The translations under genes were made by a program, and so were the position numbers. From positions 1 to 36,738 of the forward strand of contig CAJUTH010000035.1 of NCBI GenBank assembly GCA_910589275.1: 36,738 nucleotides of DNA. The letters are read 5' to 3'. Under the pieces are notes generated by a model. It did not search any database and was not told where the DNA came from. It saw nothing but the letters and a program-made list of their open reading frames with translations. The stretch comes from an uncultured Dorea sp. GTDB taxonomy: Bacteria > Bacillota > Clostridia > Lachnospirales > Lachnospiraceae. Shown here piece by piece: positions 8,074 through 16,058 of the stretch (the stretch's first letter is position 1; every line of letters begins with the position of its first letter).

Positions 8074-8104
8074 ACAAAAAACATGACAGCTATACGTCAT
8101 GTTT
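8074..8104 (-). terminator. terminator of the tetrapyrrole operon
   Basis: AAACATGAC (8079-8087) pairs perfectly with GTCATGTTT (8096-8104) over an 8-base loop. On the minus strand it directly follows the last gene's stop codon (8105-8107) and runs into a T tract. This closes the hemC-to-precorrin-2-dehydrogenase operon. Confidence 0.8.
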
Positions 8105-8632
8105 CTATTGCATATTTAACATCTTCTCCAGATATTTCCTTGTCTCCTTCACCGCCCGATGGTTTTCTCCCCCCGCGCCAATCCCTACCACCAGTTCCTC
8201 CTTCACGATCACAGAAGGGAAATAAAAATCGCAAAGCTCCTTACAATCAGAAGCATTTACCAGAATCCCCTTTTTGCGGCATTCTCTCACGATCTCCCTG
8301 TTTATTTCCCCAGAATCCGTACAGGCAAGAACCAAGTCCCGCCCCTCCAAATCCTGCGCCTCATACTCTTTCTGACAGGTCCTCACGCAGGCGTAATCCT
8401 GCACGAGAACCCGGATCTTAGGATGGAGCTCCTTTGCTACGATGGTAATCCGGCTCTCAAATTTCAGCAGCGTCTCAAGCCGCCGCAGCGCAATCCTTCC
8501 CGCTCCCACCATCAGAATATCCTTTTCGCTAATGTCTACATACAATGGAAAATATCTGTGTTTCACCGGACTGTCTGCCACGCCGGAAATCTTCTTACAT
8601 TCCCGCGTAAATAATTCTTCCGATTTTCCCAT
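8105..8632 (-). CDS. precorrin-2 dehydrogenase / sirohydrochlorin ferrochelatase-type protein
   Basis: NAD-dependent enzyme converting precorrin-2 to sirohydrochlorin (CysG N-terminal / Met8 / SirC family), cytosolic. It shows the family's N-terminal YFPLYVDISEKDILMVGAGRIA with the nucleotide-binding GAGRIA, then LVLACTDSGEINREIVRECR and NASDCKELCDFYFPS. 175 residues, like short SirC proteins that lack a methyltransferase domain, which here is supplied by the cobA-hemD fusion. ATG 8632 is chosen over longer starts because GGAAAGGAG lies just before it. Last gene of the operon. Whether it also inserts iron is uncertain; CbiK upstream could do metal insertion. Confidence 0.85.
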   Translation of the reverse strand: MGKSEELFTRECKKISGVADSPVKHRYFPLYVDISEKDILMVGAGRIALRRLETLLKFESRITIVAKELHPKIRVLVQDYACVRTCQKEYEAQDLEGRDLVLACTDSGEINREIVRECRKKGILVNASDCKELCDFYFPSVIVKEELVVGIGAGGENHRAVKETRKYLEKMLNMQ

Positions 8633-8700
8633 AACAAATTTCTCCTTTCCTATGTACCGCACTGCGTAATTAATTCCTATGCCGCCTGTCGGACGCCGCA

Positions 8701-9678
8701 CTATCCAATCTTTCCTTCCTGTATATACCTTGCAACCTCCTCTGCATAATATGTCAAATATATATCGCACCCTGCGCGGAAAGCAGAAGCAGCCGTCTCA
8801 CATATTATTTTCTCCTCGTCAATATAACCAAGGCGCGCTCCGGCCTTGATCATAGCATACTCTCCGCTGACGCTGTAGGCCGCCACCGGGATATTTACCC
8901 TTTCTTTAATCCGGGCTACCATATCCAGATACGACATGGCCGGCTTCACCATGATTATATCCGCCCCTTCTTCGATGTCCAGCAAGGCTTCCTTCATGCC
9001 TTCTCTGCTGTTATGGTAATCCATCTGATAGCTTTTTCTATCGCCAAAGGCAGGTGCCGAGCCCGCCGCATCCCGGAAGGGTCCGTAAAATGCAGAGGCA
9101 TATTTTACTGCATAAGACAGAATGGGCGTATTGATATAACCGTTTTCATCTAAACGTTCCCGAATTGCCGCAACTCTCCCGTCCATCATATCGGAGGGCG
9201 CCACCATATCCGCCCCGGCCTGCGCATGAGACAGTGCTGTCCCTGCCAGCAGCTTTAACGTCTCGTCATTATCCACATCCCGGCCGCAGAGCACTCCACA
9301 GTGCCCGTGCGAGGTATATTCACACATGCAAACATCCGTAATCAGATACAACTCCGGAAAATCCCGTTTTGTCTGCATAAGCGCCTTCTGGATAACGCCG
9401 TCCTGCGCATATGCCCCGCTTCCCATTTCATCCTTATATGCCGGGATCCCAAAAAACATCACGGCAGAAACCCCCGCTCTTAAAAGTTCTTCCAGCTTCT
9501 TTCCCATGGTATCCACACTGTATCGGTACTGTCCCGGCATCGTAGGAATTTCCTCCAATACCCCTTTTCCCTCCTTTACAAAAAGAGGGTATATCAAGGA
9601 AGAAGCGTCTATCCGAGTCTCCCGGACCATTTTTCTGAGGGTCTCCCCATTCCGTAATCTTCTTGGCCTTATTCTCAT
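8701..9678 (-). CDS. hemB: porphobilinogen synthase (delta-aminolevulinic acid dehydratase)
   Basis: Condenses two 5-aminolevulinate molecules to porphobilinogen, cytosolic octamer. Zinc-type active site: Cys117, Cys119 and Cys127 in DVCMCEYTSHGHC; Schiff-base lysines Lys192 (SYAVKYAS) and Lys245 (IMVKPAMSY). 325 residues, full length, with the normal start RIRPRRLRN. It follows cbiK by 70 bases and precedes the precorrin-2 dehydrogenase by 68, all minus strand. In the biochemical order it acts first in this operon, feeding HemC. Confidence 0.95.
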   Translation of the reverse strand: MRIRPRRLRNGETLRKMVRETRIDASSLIYPLFVKEGKGVLEEIPTMPGQYRYSVDTMGKKLEELLRAGVSAVMFFGIPAYKDEMGSGAYAQDGVIQKALMQTKRDFPELYLITDVCMCEYTSHGHCGVLCGRDVDNDETLKLLAGTALSHAQAGADMVAPSDMMDGRVAAIRERLDENGYINTPILSYAVKYASAFYGPFRDAAGSAPAFGDRKSYQMDYHNSREGMKEALLDIEEGADIIMVKPAMSYLDMVARIKERVNIPVAAYSVSGEYAMIKAGARLGYIDEEKIICETAASAFRAGCDIYLTYYAEEVARYIQEGKIG

Positions 9679-9748
9679 TGTCTTTCATACCTCCTGTCAG
9701 TTTTTACTCCCATAGAATGTAATCCGGGCACAGCGGATGGAAACATAC

Positions 9749-10552
9749 CTAAAAAAAGCTCGCCAATTCCCCTGCGCGCCCTGTAAAAATCCGGCGGATC
9801 CCATCGTATTCCCCCATGCCTTTCACGATACATACTGTGGGAAATCCGGCCTCTTCCAGCCTTCTTTTCCACGAATGGGGACTGTCGCCGCCCATGTCTT
9901 TTACCGCATGCTTTCCCGCCGCAATCATCAAAGGCGCCAGCAGTACCCGCCCCGGATTCCGCTTCCGGATCCTGTCAAGTACAGACTGAAAATCCGGCTC
10001 CCCCTCCATGGCTCCCACAAAAATATTCTCATAACCCAATTCCCGAAATGCCGCATCCATTTCCCGGTACGCCGCACCCAGTCCATCCTTCATCCCATGC
10101 CCCATCAGCGCCAGCACTTCGTCTGCTCCGGGTTCAAGCTCCCCGGCAAGCACTTTAGCAGCCTTCCTTCGGTCTTCCTCGTGGGACAGCAGCGGAATGC
10201 CGGTAAGAATCCGAGAAAACCTGCCCTCGAAAGCATGAAGTTCCTCCTCCATACCCTGATATTCCTGACCTTCCAGCACATGGGTGGGCAGAACTGCCAC
10301 CTTCCGGATCCCTTGCTGCAATAATTCCTCCATAGCCTCCTTCACCCCGGGAATCCGCAGACCCTCCTGTTCCGAACATTTCCCCCGGAGTATTCCACTT
10401 GTCCACGCATGAAAGACGGCATACCCTTGGCAGGCACTCCTTATATCCGCCTCAATCCTGTCAAGAGTTTTTTCCCTCATCGTTCTGTCGCTGCATCCAT
10501 AGCTTACCATCAAAATGGCGGCAGAACTTTTTTCTCTCATTTCTCTATCCAT
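9749..10552 (-). CDS. cbiK: sirohydrochlorin cobaltochelatase, anaerobic type
   Basis: Chelatase that inserts Co2+ (or Fe2+) into sirohydrochlorin. CbiK family: about 267 residues, opening AAILMVSYGCSDRT, and the metal/active-site residues His152 (ALMGHGM), Glu183/185 (AMEGEPDF) and His215 (AAGKHAVKDMGG). The N-terminus holds several ATGs; the one at 10552 overlaps the TAG of cobA-hemD, which suits translational coupling, but GTG 10573 and ATG 10540 are possible. Its presence inside a siroheme operon suggests supply of cobalt-sirohydrochlorin for cobalamin, or service as the siroheme ferrochelatase. No other cobalamin gene is in view. Confidence 0.9.
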   Translation of the reverse strand: MDREMREKSSAAILMVSYGCSDRTMREKTLDRIEADIRSACQGYAVFHAWTSGILRGKCSEQEGLRIPGVKEAMEELLQQGIRKVAVLPTHVLEGQEYQGMEEELHAFEGRFSRILTGIPLLSHEEDRRKAAKVLAGELEPGADEVLALMGHGMKDGLGAAYREMDAAFRELGYENIFVGAMEGEPDFQSVLDRIRKRNPGRVLLAPLMIAAGKHAVKDMGGDSPHSWKRRLEEAGFPTVCIVKGMGEYDGIRRIFTGRAGELASFF

Positions 10553-12083
10553 TTTCCCCATTCCCATAGACACTTATCAGCAGTTCCACCATACTGGCTG
10601 TAGACGCCTGTTCCGATATCCGAATCCTCATTCCATATTTCTCCGCCTCCCTTGCAGTCTGCCTCCCGATACAGACTGCCTCTAATCCGGTATAATCCAT
10701 ATCCCCCATAGCTTCCACAAAGCCTCGGACTGTGGAGGCGCTGGTGAAAGTCACCGCATCGATCTGCCCTTTCGCAAAACCTTCCTTAATCCTGCTGCGC
10801 TCCTCGCCGTAAATCTGATGTTCTGTATCGTAAAGCGGAATATCCTCCACTCGCAGTCCCCGTTCAATTAGTGGCGGAAGCAATTCCTCTGAGCCTTTCC
10901 TTGCGCGGAAAATCCGTACGCTGCTGCCTTCCCTTGCCCTCTCCGCCAGTTCTCTCCCCAGCGCCCCGGCACAATACTCCTCCGGCACCAAGTCGGTCTG
11001 CCAGCCATATTCCAACAGCTTCTTTTTCGTCGCCTGTCCAATTGCCGCAATCTTTACCCTGCCTCTTAAAATATCCCGGATATCCAGACCGCTTTTCCCA
11101 AGCATTTCAAAGAAAATCCTCACTCCGATGGAACTGGTAAATACCATCCATTTTTCCCGTTCATCTAAAATCTGTTCCCTCAGAGCCTGTTCCAATCTAA
11201 CATTCTCCTCCACCGGCCGTACCTGTATGGCCGGCATCTCAATCACCTGCGCACCCATGCTCCGAAGCCTTCCCGCAAGCGCCGGCTGATGCTCGGCGGG
11301 TCTGGTAACCAAAAACTGCCTTCCTGCAAACGTCCGCTTCTCCGCCCACGCAAAGTCTTTTTCCAGCCCGCATACCTGTCCCACCACAATCACCGCGGGA
11401 GCTTGTATCTGCTCATTCCTTGCCCTCTCTGCAATGGTACCAAGCTTCCCGGTTACTTTCCGCTGCATACTGGTGGTTCCCTGTTCAATCACCGCCGCCG
11501 GCGTCTCCCTGTCCATCCCCGCCCGGAGCAGTCCGCCGCAGATCCGCTCTAGGGCGGCAGCCCCCATTAAAAATACCAGCGTCCCTCCGGCTTTCACAAG
11601 GGGTTCGTACTGGATTCTGTTTTCCCCATCCTTCCTCGCATGCCCGGTAATCACATGAAAAGAAGATACATAATCTCTGTGGGTCACAGGGATTCCGGCA
11701 TACGCGGCGGCCGCGGCCGCCGAAGTGATTCCGGGAACGATCTCAAAGGGAATTCCTTCCCTTACGAGAAGCTCCAATTCCTCTCCGCCCCTTCCAAAAA
11801 TGAAGGGATCGCCTCCCTTTAAACGGAGAACTTTTTTCCCCTTCTTTGCTTCCCGAAGAAGCATCTCATTGATCTCCGTCTGGGAATAAGTATGGCTTCC
11901 CGCGCGTTTTCCCACATAAATCAATTCCTTGCCCGGAGGAATCTGTCCAAATATTTCCAAGCTGATCAGCGCGTCGTACATGATCACGTCCGCCTGTTCC
12001 AGCAATTCCTTCGTCTTCACGGTCAGAAGCCCCGCGTCTCCGGGACCCGCCCCGGCCAGCCAGACCTTGCCCTTCTCTTCCAT
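10545..12083 (-). CDS. cobA-hemD: uroporphyrinogen-III C-methyltransferase / uroporphyrinogen-III synthase fusion
   Basis: Two enzymes in one 512-residue chain, a fusion common in Clostridia. Residues 1-240 are the SAM-dependent methyltransferase (SUMT): GAGPGDAGLLT near the start, the SAM-pocket GGDPFIFGRGGEE near 85, and GITSAAAAAAYAGIPVTHR. Residues about 250-512 are HemD: FLVTRPAEHQ, a WMVFTSSIGVRIF strand, and DAVTFTSASTVRGF with AVCIGRQTAREAEKYG. HemD cyclises hydroxymethylbilane and SUMT makes precorrin-2. It begins 1 base after the hemC stop (TGAGATG), so the two are coupled. All motifs look intact. Confidence 0.95.
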   Translation of the reverse strand: MEEKGKVWLAGAGPGDAGLLTVKTKELLEQADVIMYDALISLEIFGQIPPGKELIYVGKRAGSHTYSQTEINEMLLREAKKGKKVLRLKGGDPFIFGRGGEELELLVREGIPFEIVPGITSAAAAAAYAGIPVTHRDYVSSFHVITGHARKDGENRIQYEPLVKAGGTLVFLMGAAALERICGGLLRAGMDRETPAAVIEQGTTSMQRKVTGKLGTIAERARNEQIQAPAVIVVGQVCGLEKDFAWAEKRTFAGRQFLVTRPAEHQPALAGRLRSMGAQVIEMPAIQVRPVEENVRLEQALREQILDEREKWMVFTSSIGVRIFFEMLGKSGLDIRDILRGRVKIAAIGQATKKKLLEYGWQTDLVPEEYCAGALGRELAERAREGSSVRIFRARKGSEELLPPLIERGLRVEDIPLYDTEHQIYGEERSRIKEGFAKGQIDAVTFTSASTVRGFVEAMGDMDYTGLEAVCIGRQTAREAEKYGMRIRISEQASTASMVELLISVYGNGENG

Positions 12084-12084
12084 C

Positions 12085-12972
12085 TCAGACGTCTCCTTTC
12101 TCTCTCATACGGCAGGCAAGCCTTCTGCCAAGCTCTCCTGCCTTCCAGATTTCATCCGACATCTGATCCCGGAACCAGTTTCCGTCTTCTTTCCTGTAGT
12201 ATAAGCCGTAAAGGAGCATATGGCTTCCTTTGATCACCGCGTGAGCTGCAGCCGGGGAGGTACAGTCTCCGTCCAGTTCCCTTACAAATCCACGCTCCGC
12301 CACAGCGCATGCTCTAGACTCCGGATCGTCGACCCCCAAGAGCAATTCTTTACTGGTACCGCTTCTTCCCTGTACCGCCAGAATCCCCTGTCCCGCTGCC
12401 GGAAGCATCTCCTCCACGGAAAAATATCTCGCCACAAGCCGTTGCATCCCAAGCCGGTTAAGACCCGCTGCCGCAAGAATCGTAGCGTCCATTCCCTCCT
12501 CGGCAAGCTTTTTCAGCCTCGTCTGCACATTTCCCCGGATTCCCTGAAAACGGATGCCCGGATATAACGTCTCCATCTGCAGCATCCGCCTTCTGCTGGA
12601 AGTCCCCACCAGCGGGCTCTCCCGAAGCTCTGTAAGCCCCTCTCGGCACACCAGAACATCCCTCGCATCTTCCCGCTTCCCATAAGCAAGGATAGGAAGC
12701 CCCTCTGGCTGCTCCATAGGCATATCCTTCAAGCTGTGTACGGCAAGGTCGATTCTTCCGTCACGGAGCGCTATATCCAGTTCTTTAACAAACAATCCTT
12801 TCCCCCCGATTGCTTCTAAGCTCTTTCCAAGGATCCTGTCCCCGGTGGTCTTCATCGTCACAATCTCAATGCCAAACTCAGGATGGCGCCTCTGTATTAT
12901 ATCCCGGATGATCTCCGTCTGGGCCACAGCCAGACGGCTGTCTCTGCTTCCAATCCGAATCGTCTTTTTCAT
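12085..12972 (-). CDS. hemC: hydroxymethylbilane synthase (porphobilinogen deaminase)
   Basis: Polymerises four porphobilinogens to hydroxymethylbilane, cytosolic. Opening TIRIGSRDSRLAVAQTE, then DLAVHSLKDMP, GTSSRRRMLQ and RGNVQTRL, with the dipyrromethane cofactor cysteine at Cys237 (ELDGDCTSPAA). About 295 residues, complete. First gene of the operon hemC - cobA-hemD - cbiK - hemB - precorrin-2 dehydrogenase. I take ATG 12972 (MKKTIRIG); an ATG three codons up is also in frame. No hemA or hemL is attached, so aminolevulinate must come from elsewhere. Confidence 0.95.
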   Translation of the reverse strand: MKKTIRIGSRDSRLAVAQTEIIRDIIQRRHPEFGIEIVTMKTTGDRILGKSLEAIGGKGLFVKELDIALRDGRIDLAVHSLKDMPMEQPEGLPILAYGKREDARDVLVCREGLTELRESPLVGTSSRRRMLQMETLYPGIRFQGIRGNVQTRLKKLAEEGMDATILAAAGLNRLGMQRLVARYFSVEEMLPAAGQGILAVQGRSGTSKELLLGVDDPESRACAVAERGFVRELDGDCTSPAAAHAVIKGSHMLLYGLYYRKEDGNWFRDQMSDEIWKAGELGRRLACRMREKGDV

Positions 12973-13004
12973 CGTTAACACCTGCCTGTTCCACAGTATA
13001 ATAT

Positions 13005-13040
13005 AATCCCCGAACTGTATGGCCGTACAGCCCGGGGATT
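13005..13040. promoter_or_regulatory. two-part hairpin in the hemC leader
   Basis: AATCCCCG (13005-13012) pairs with CGGGGATT (13033-13040), and inside it CTGTA (13015-13019) pairs with TACAG (13026-13030). On the plus strand a T-rich stretch follows (to 13050), but there is no plus-strand gene to terminate. On the minus strand a possible -10 TATACT (about 12995) lies just downstream of it. It may be a leader hairpin, operator or old terminator. The rest of 13041-13181 shows nothing. Confidence 0.4.
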
Positions 13041-13181
13041 CTTGATTTTTATCTGCCGTTCACGACATAAATCGTTTCGTCAACTTCATTTACCTCTTTC
13101 ATAAAACTATCGCTCCGCACATTTCCATCTGTGCTTCAAAACACGTGAATGCTCAAAAGACGCTCCTAAACGCTGTTTCTA

Positions 13182-13805
13182 CTATTCCAGAGCCTCTATC
13201 CTCCCACGCAGCGCCGTATAAAACATCCCCACATGTACGCCGTCTGTAAACCGGTGATTGAGTTCCACCGACATCTGCAGCCTTTTTCTTCCATTTTCCT
13301 CCCGGTACTTCCCCCATGCAATTCGGGGAACAGAATCATCCGCGCAAAAATCCCTCTCGTTTGTAAGCGCAGTCAACTCTATCCATGGCAGACAGCTAAA
13401 ATAAATCAAATCGTCTGTTTCCTGCCCTCCATCAATAAAAGACGTCTGCTCCATGCTTTTCTTTTTTGCGGCAAGACAAAACTCCTCCATGCTTTCACCG
13501 GACGGCATCGTCACAATATAGAACAGTTCTGAACCCGGCTTCAGATCCGTAAAGCTCGGCTCCCTGCGGTCGATTCTATATAGCTCTCCTTCTCGCAGAA
13601 CATACAAAAATGCCTCTGTCTCGTTAACCGCTTCCGTACACAGATATACCAGCGCATAATAAAAAGACAGTCCCTTACTCTTTACATAGTCATAAAGCTT
13701 CGTAACCTCCACTGTAAATGTAACGCTGTAAAATGGCTGGGATACCCCGGAAAAAAACTCAAATAGTTCTTTTCGTTCCCATAAATTCATATCAATCTTT
13801 TGCAT
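13182..13805 (-). CDS. chloramphenicol acetyltransferase-fold protein (type A CAT)
   Basis: CAT-family acyltransferase, 207 residues, slightly shorter than classical CATs (about 215-220). Start at 13805 follows AGGAGG and gives the typical NLWERKELFEFFSG opening; FYSVTFTVEVT and the C-terminal active site VELNHRFTDGVHVGMF follow. In CATs the motif is HHxxxDGxH: here the first His is Asn, while the catalytic second His (184), Asp188 and His191 remain. Many such chromosomal CAT homologues in Clostridia do not give chloramphenicol resistance, so the acceptor is uncertain. Monocistronic, minus strand, with a miniature inverted-repeat element 58 bases upstream that would separate it from, or carry, its promoter. 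Confidence 0.85.
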   Translation of the reverse strand: MQKIDMNLWERKELFEFFSGVSQPFYSVTFTVEVTKLYDYVKSKGLSFYYALVYLCTEAVNETEAFLYVLREGELYRIDRREPSFTDLKPGSELFYIVTMPSGESMEEFCLAAKKKSMEQTSFIDGGQETDDLIYFSCLPWIELTALTNERDFCADDSVPRIAWGKYREENGRKRLQMSVELNHRFTDGVHVGMFYTALRGRIEALE

Positions 13806-13862
13806 ACTTCCTCCTGCAGCCAGCCGCAGCGCCGCATCCGCCAATGTAACCCCAAAACACAA

Positions 13863-13958
13863 AGACTGTTGCAAAAAAGACAGATACGCCGCATAGGATA
13901 TGGCCTATAAAGTTCCATTCCTCATATGCTGCCGAAATCTCCTCATTTGCAACAGTCT
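13863..13958. repeat. 96-bp miniature inverted-repeat element (MITE-like)
   Basis: Perfect 13-bp terminal inverted repeats AGACTGTTGCAAA / TTTGCAACAGTCT bound a 96-bp sequence with no ORF. The CTGTTGCAAA core resembles, from memory, the ends of IS6-family elements (GGNNCTGTTGCAAA). No clear target duplication is seen. It sits between the CAT and PilZ genes and could alternatively be a long hairpin of a transcript. Confidence 0.6.
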
Positions 13959-13969
13959 AAACGGTAATC

Positions 13970-14323
13970 CTATGCTTCTTCACTGTTGATCCTGCCCAAC
14001 AGATCATAAACCTCAATACGCTTCGCATTCATCTCCGGGAGACCGATAAAGATCGTTCCGCAGACGTAGCGTTCTTCCTTCGTCTGTTCAATCCTTACCA
14101 CCTTCAAAAAGGCATGGATGATCTCATCCGTCCATATCTTTAACTGTGTTTCGTATACCGCCCCGATTGACAGCGGCTTATCGCAGATAAAGCCCACTCC
14201 TGACTTGGATACATCCAGCACCTCAATCGCCGCTTCTTCCACCTGCGACTCCGAATCATTCATATTCTTAATCAACAGCTTGGCTGACAGGCCCATGCGT
14301 CGGTCGTTTCTTTTTTCCTCCAT
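13970..14323 (-). CDS. PilZ-domain c-di-GMP receptor
   Basis: Single-domain PilZ protein of 117 residues, cytosolic. The two c-di-GMP-binding motifs are present: an N-terminal RxxxR-type EKRNDRRM (Arg5, Arg8, Arg9) and DVSKSGVGF (Asp37, Ser39, Gly42). The C-terminal strands and a short helix complete the domain. It is likely an adaptor transmitting c-di-GMP level to a partner, which is not encoded next to it. Own promoter at 14359-14387. The MITE-like repeat follows its stop by 12 bases. Confidence 0.9.
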   Translation of the reverse strand: MEEKRNDRRMGLSAKLLIKNMNDSESQVEEAAIEVLDVSKSGVGFICDKPLSIGAVYETQLKIWTDEIIHAFLKVVRIEQTKEERYVCGTIFIGLPEMNAKRIEVYDLLGRINSEEA

Positions 14324-14358
14324 CTTTCGCTTGCCCCTTTCACAGTAATTCTTTTATT

Positions 14359-14387
14359 ATTTTACATTATTTGAATTTGTTTGTAAA
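14359..14387 (-). promoter_or_regulatory. promoter of the PilZ gene
   Basis: Minus-strand TTTACA (14382-14387), 17-base spacer, TAAAAT (14359-14364), 36 bases before the start codon. The same hexamers and spacing precede the DUF4869 pair at 15840-15868. Confidence 0.6.
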
Positions 14388-14504
14388 GCGTAGTCTTCGC
14401 AAGGACTGGATTCCTGATTACCTGTTCACTCATTCGCAGTAATATCCGTTTTTCCATTATCTTTCTGTATGATTTATGATCATGCAGTGAAAGATACTAT
14501 AATT

Positions 14505-15314
14505 TTAACCTAAATGAACCCTATCCATGACATCTAAGATTTTATTTTGCACCCTCTCCTGCAAATATGCAGGATTCAGATGACGTTTAACATATCTTAG
14601 ATGCGTATCCTTTGTATCCCGTACCAGAAGTGCGGTAAAGAAACGCTCCCAGCTAAAATAATCCCTGCTTTCTATATAATCTTCCGGGTGTTCTAATATT
14701 TTAACTTCCGCCTGTCCCAATACTGTCCTAAAAATATTAGATTTTCCGCCAGCGCTAACGCAGCCTATACCGCTCTTTCCGCAGACAGCCTGAAAGAACT
14801 GGTGCCCGGAATTAGAATCTTCTGTAACAACTCTCTCTGGCCGGACTTCCTGCTTATAATCTGCGCTCCGGTACAAATGGTAAAATTCATTATAAGTGCG
14901 CTTTAATGTACCATATTTCCCGGAATTGCGGATACCGTATATCTCGTCTACGCTATATGGAAGCGATGGAATTCCTTCTCTTGTCACAATCACATAATAA
15001 TTATCCGTATCCTGAACCGCCGCCGCAAAAGCATCGCTTCCCACAAACCCATTGCCCTCATCGATAAATACAATACTGTCCTGCATCATAGCGAGCTGTA
15101 CGGTCCATGCGCGGCCTTCCAATACCGTACATTCTTTGTCACATGCAAGCTCGATCCCGCTGGCGCTTCCGTTTTCGTAGTATTCACGAATCATATCAAC
15201 CAGAGCCGTCTTGCCTGTGGCGCTGTCTCCCCGAATCACGGTAATATTTCTCCTGACCTCAAAATCATACCGAATCCGCTTATTCTGTACAATAATTCTA
15301 TGCGCTCCTTTCAT
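14505..15314 (-). CDS. uncharacterised P-loop ATPase-like protein, partner of DUF4869
   Basis: I do not recognise a named function. Residues 1-90 form a P-loop NTPase core: Walker A GDSATGKT (29-36) after a strand NITVIRG, and Walker B DSIVFIDEGNGF (Asp85, Glu86). A middle part (YVIVTREGIPSLPYSVDEIY) looks like a sensor strand. Residues about 165-195 hold VVTEDSNSGHQFF...VSAGGKSNI, which faintly recalls a TOPRIM start, but the later acidic pair of that fold is not visible. 269 residues. ATG 15314 is chosen because AAGGGG precedes it; GTG 15323 is also open. It begins 12 bases after the DUF4869 stop, so the two form an operon. Confidence 0.6.
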   Translation of the reverse strand: MKGAHRIIVQNKRIRYDFEVRRNITVIRGDSATGKTALVDMIREYYENGSASGIELACDKECTVLEGRAWTVQLAMMQDSIVFIDEGNGFVGSDAFAAAVQDTDNYYVIVTREGIPSLPYSVDEIYGIRNSGKYGTLKRTYNEFYHLYRSADYKQEVRPERVVTEDSNSGHQFFQAVCGKSGIGCVSAGGKSNIFRTVLGQAEVKILEHPEDYIESRDYFSWERFFTALLVRDTKDTHLRYVKRHLNPAYLQERVQNKILDVMDRVHLG

Positions 15315-15326
15315 ACCGGCCACCCC

Positions 15327-15764
15327 TTAAACATATAATCCTGCGATAGGAACCAGTTCTTTCATGCTGTGGACGACCTGACTGGTATTCATGATACGGA
15401 TATCAAACCTGCCCTCCCCAAAATCCATCAAATGACGTAAGTTAATAGTAAGGTCTTCCTTCTCCGCCAGCTTTAAAATCCACTTAGCGCAATTATCTCC
15501 ACAGACAGACGCATTAAAAATCCTAGATCGTTCATTTTTCATAAGAATCAATGTTTTCACGCCGCCGGAAAGAGAAACAGGCGCAATTTTTCCCAGAACC
15601 GGACTGTCAATTACCGCGCCGTCCAGCACTGTAGACTTATCCACGTCAAGAATCATTTCTTTTGCAGCAGGATCCGTGATCCATGCGTCTTCATACGTAT
15701 TCTTAAAATAAACTGAGGTATTAAAAACTGCCTCCGGCATGTTGCCATAATATACATTCAGCAT
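15327..15764 (-). CDS. DUF4869 domain protein
   Basis: Small soluble protein of about 145 residues of the DUF4869 family as I recall it (start MLNVYYGNMPEAVFNTSVYF, then IDSPVLGKIAPVSLSGGVKT, FNASVCGDNCAKWILKLAEKE). No signal, membrane segment or known catalytic motif; a conserved Cys pair lies in VCGDNC. ATG 15764 is preferred to the longer frame because GGAGG and GAAGGA precede it. It is the first gene of a two-gene transcript with the P-loop protein. Function unknown; the constant pairing suggests a nucleotide-driven complex. Confidence 0.7.
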   Translation of the reverse strand: MLNVYYGNMPEAVFNTSVYFKNTYEDAWITDPAAKEMILDVDKSTVLDGAVIDSPVLGKIAPVSLSGGVKTLILMKNERSRIFNASVCGDNCAKWILKLAEKEDLTINLRHLMDFGEGRFDIRIMNTSQVVHSMKELVPIAGLYV

Positions 15765-15839
15765 TCCTTCTGCACCTCCATGGGACAAATTAAGCTGTAT
15801 TTGTAATTGCCGCTCTTCTTTTAAGCCTGCGGTTTCTTC

Positions 15840-15868
15840 ATTTTACCTTACCCGGACTATTTTGTAAA
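15840..15868 (-). promoter_or_regulatory. promoter of the DUF4869/P-loop operon
   Basis: Minus-strand TTTACA (15863-15868), 17 bases, TAAAAT (15840-15845), about 76 bases before the start codon. Confidence 0.6.
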
Positions 15869-15908
15869 GCCGCCTAAATATCCTTCGTGCATGCATGAGC
15901 CTTATTCA

Positions 15909-16053
15909 GTTACTATTCACGGCTCGGGAGCCGCTCATAGTAACAATTCGGGGCGATATTTAAAGTTTTGCTGCGCAAAAATCGCCCCTCACTCCTGAAT
16001 CACTTTCTTACGGAATGCGCAGTTCAGCGCATTCCTGACCCATGAATAGTAAC
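15909..16053. mobile_element. 145-bp MITE with target-site duplication
   Basis: Terminal inverted repeats GTTACTATTCA (15909-15919) and TGAATAGTAAC (16043-16053) are perfect over 11 bp. The 8-bp direct repeat CTTATTCA flanks both ends (15901-15908 and 16054-16061), a target duplication. The inside is a chain of hairpins: GGCTC/GAGCC, GGGGCGAT/ATCGCCCC and GGAATGCGC/GCGCATTCC. There is no ORF, so it would move by a transposase in trans. It landed at the stop codon of the alpha-galactosidase gene, whose TGA lies in the duplicated target. Confidence 0.8.
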
Positions 16054-16058
16054 CTTAT

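Noticed and set aside
9737..10324. Long plus-strand ORF of 195 codons opposite cbiK
   Set aside because: It is antisense to a gene with full active-site conservation and has no start signal or recognisable domain.
13005..13050. Plus-strand terminator upstream of hemC
   Set aside because: No plus-strand gene leads into it, so a leader or operator role was preferred.
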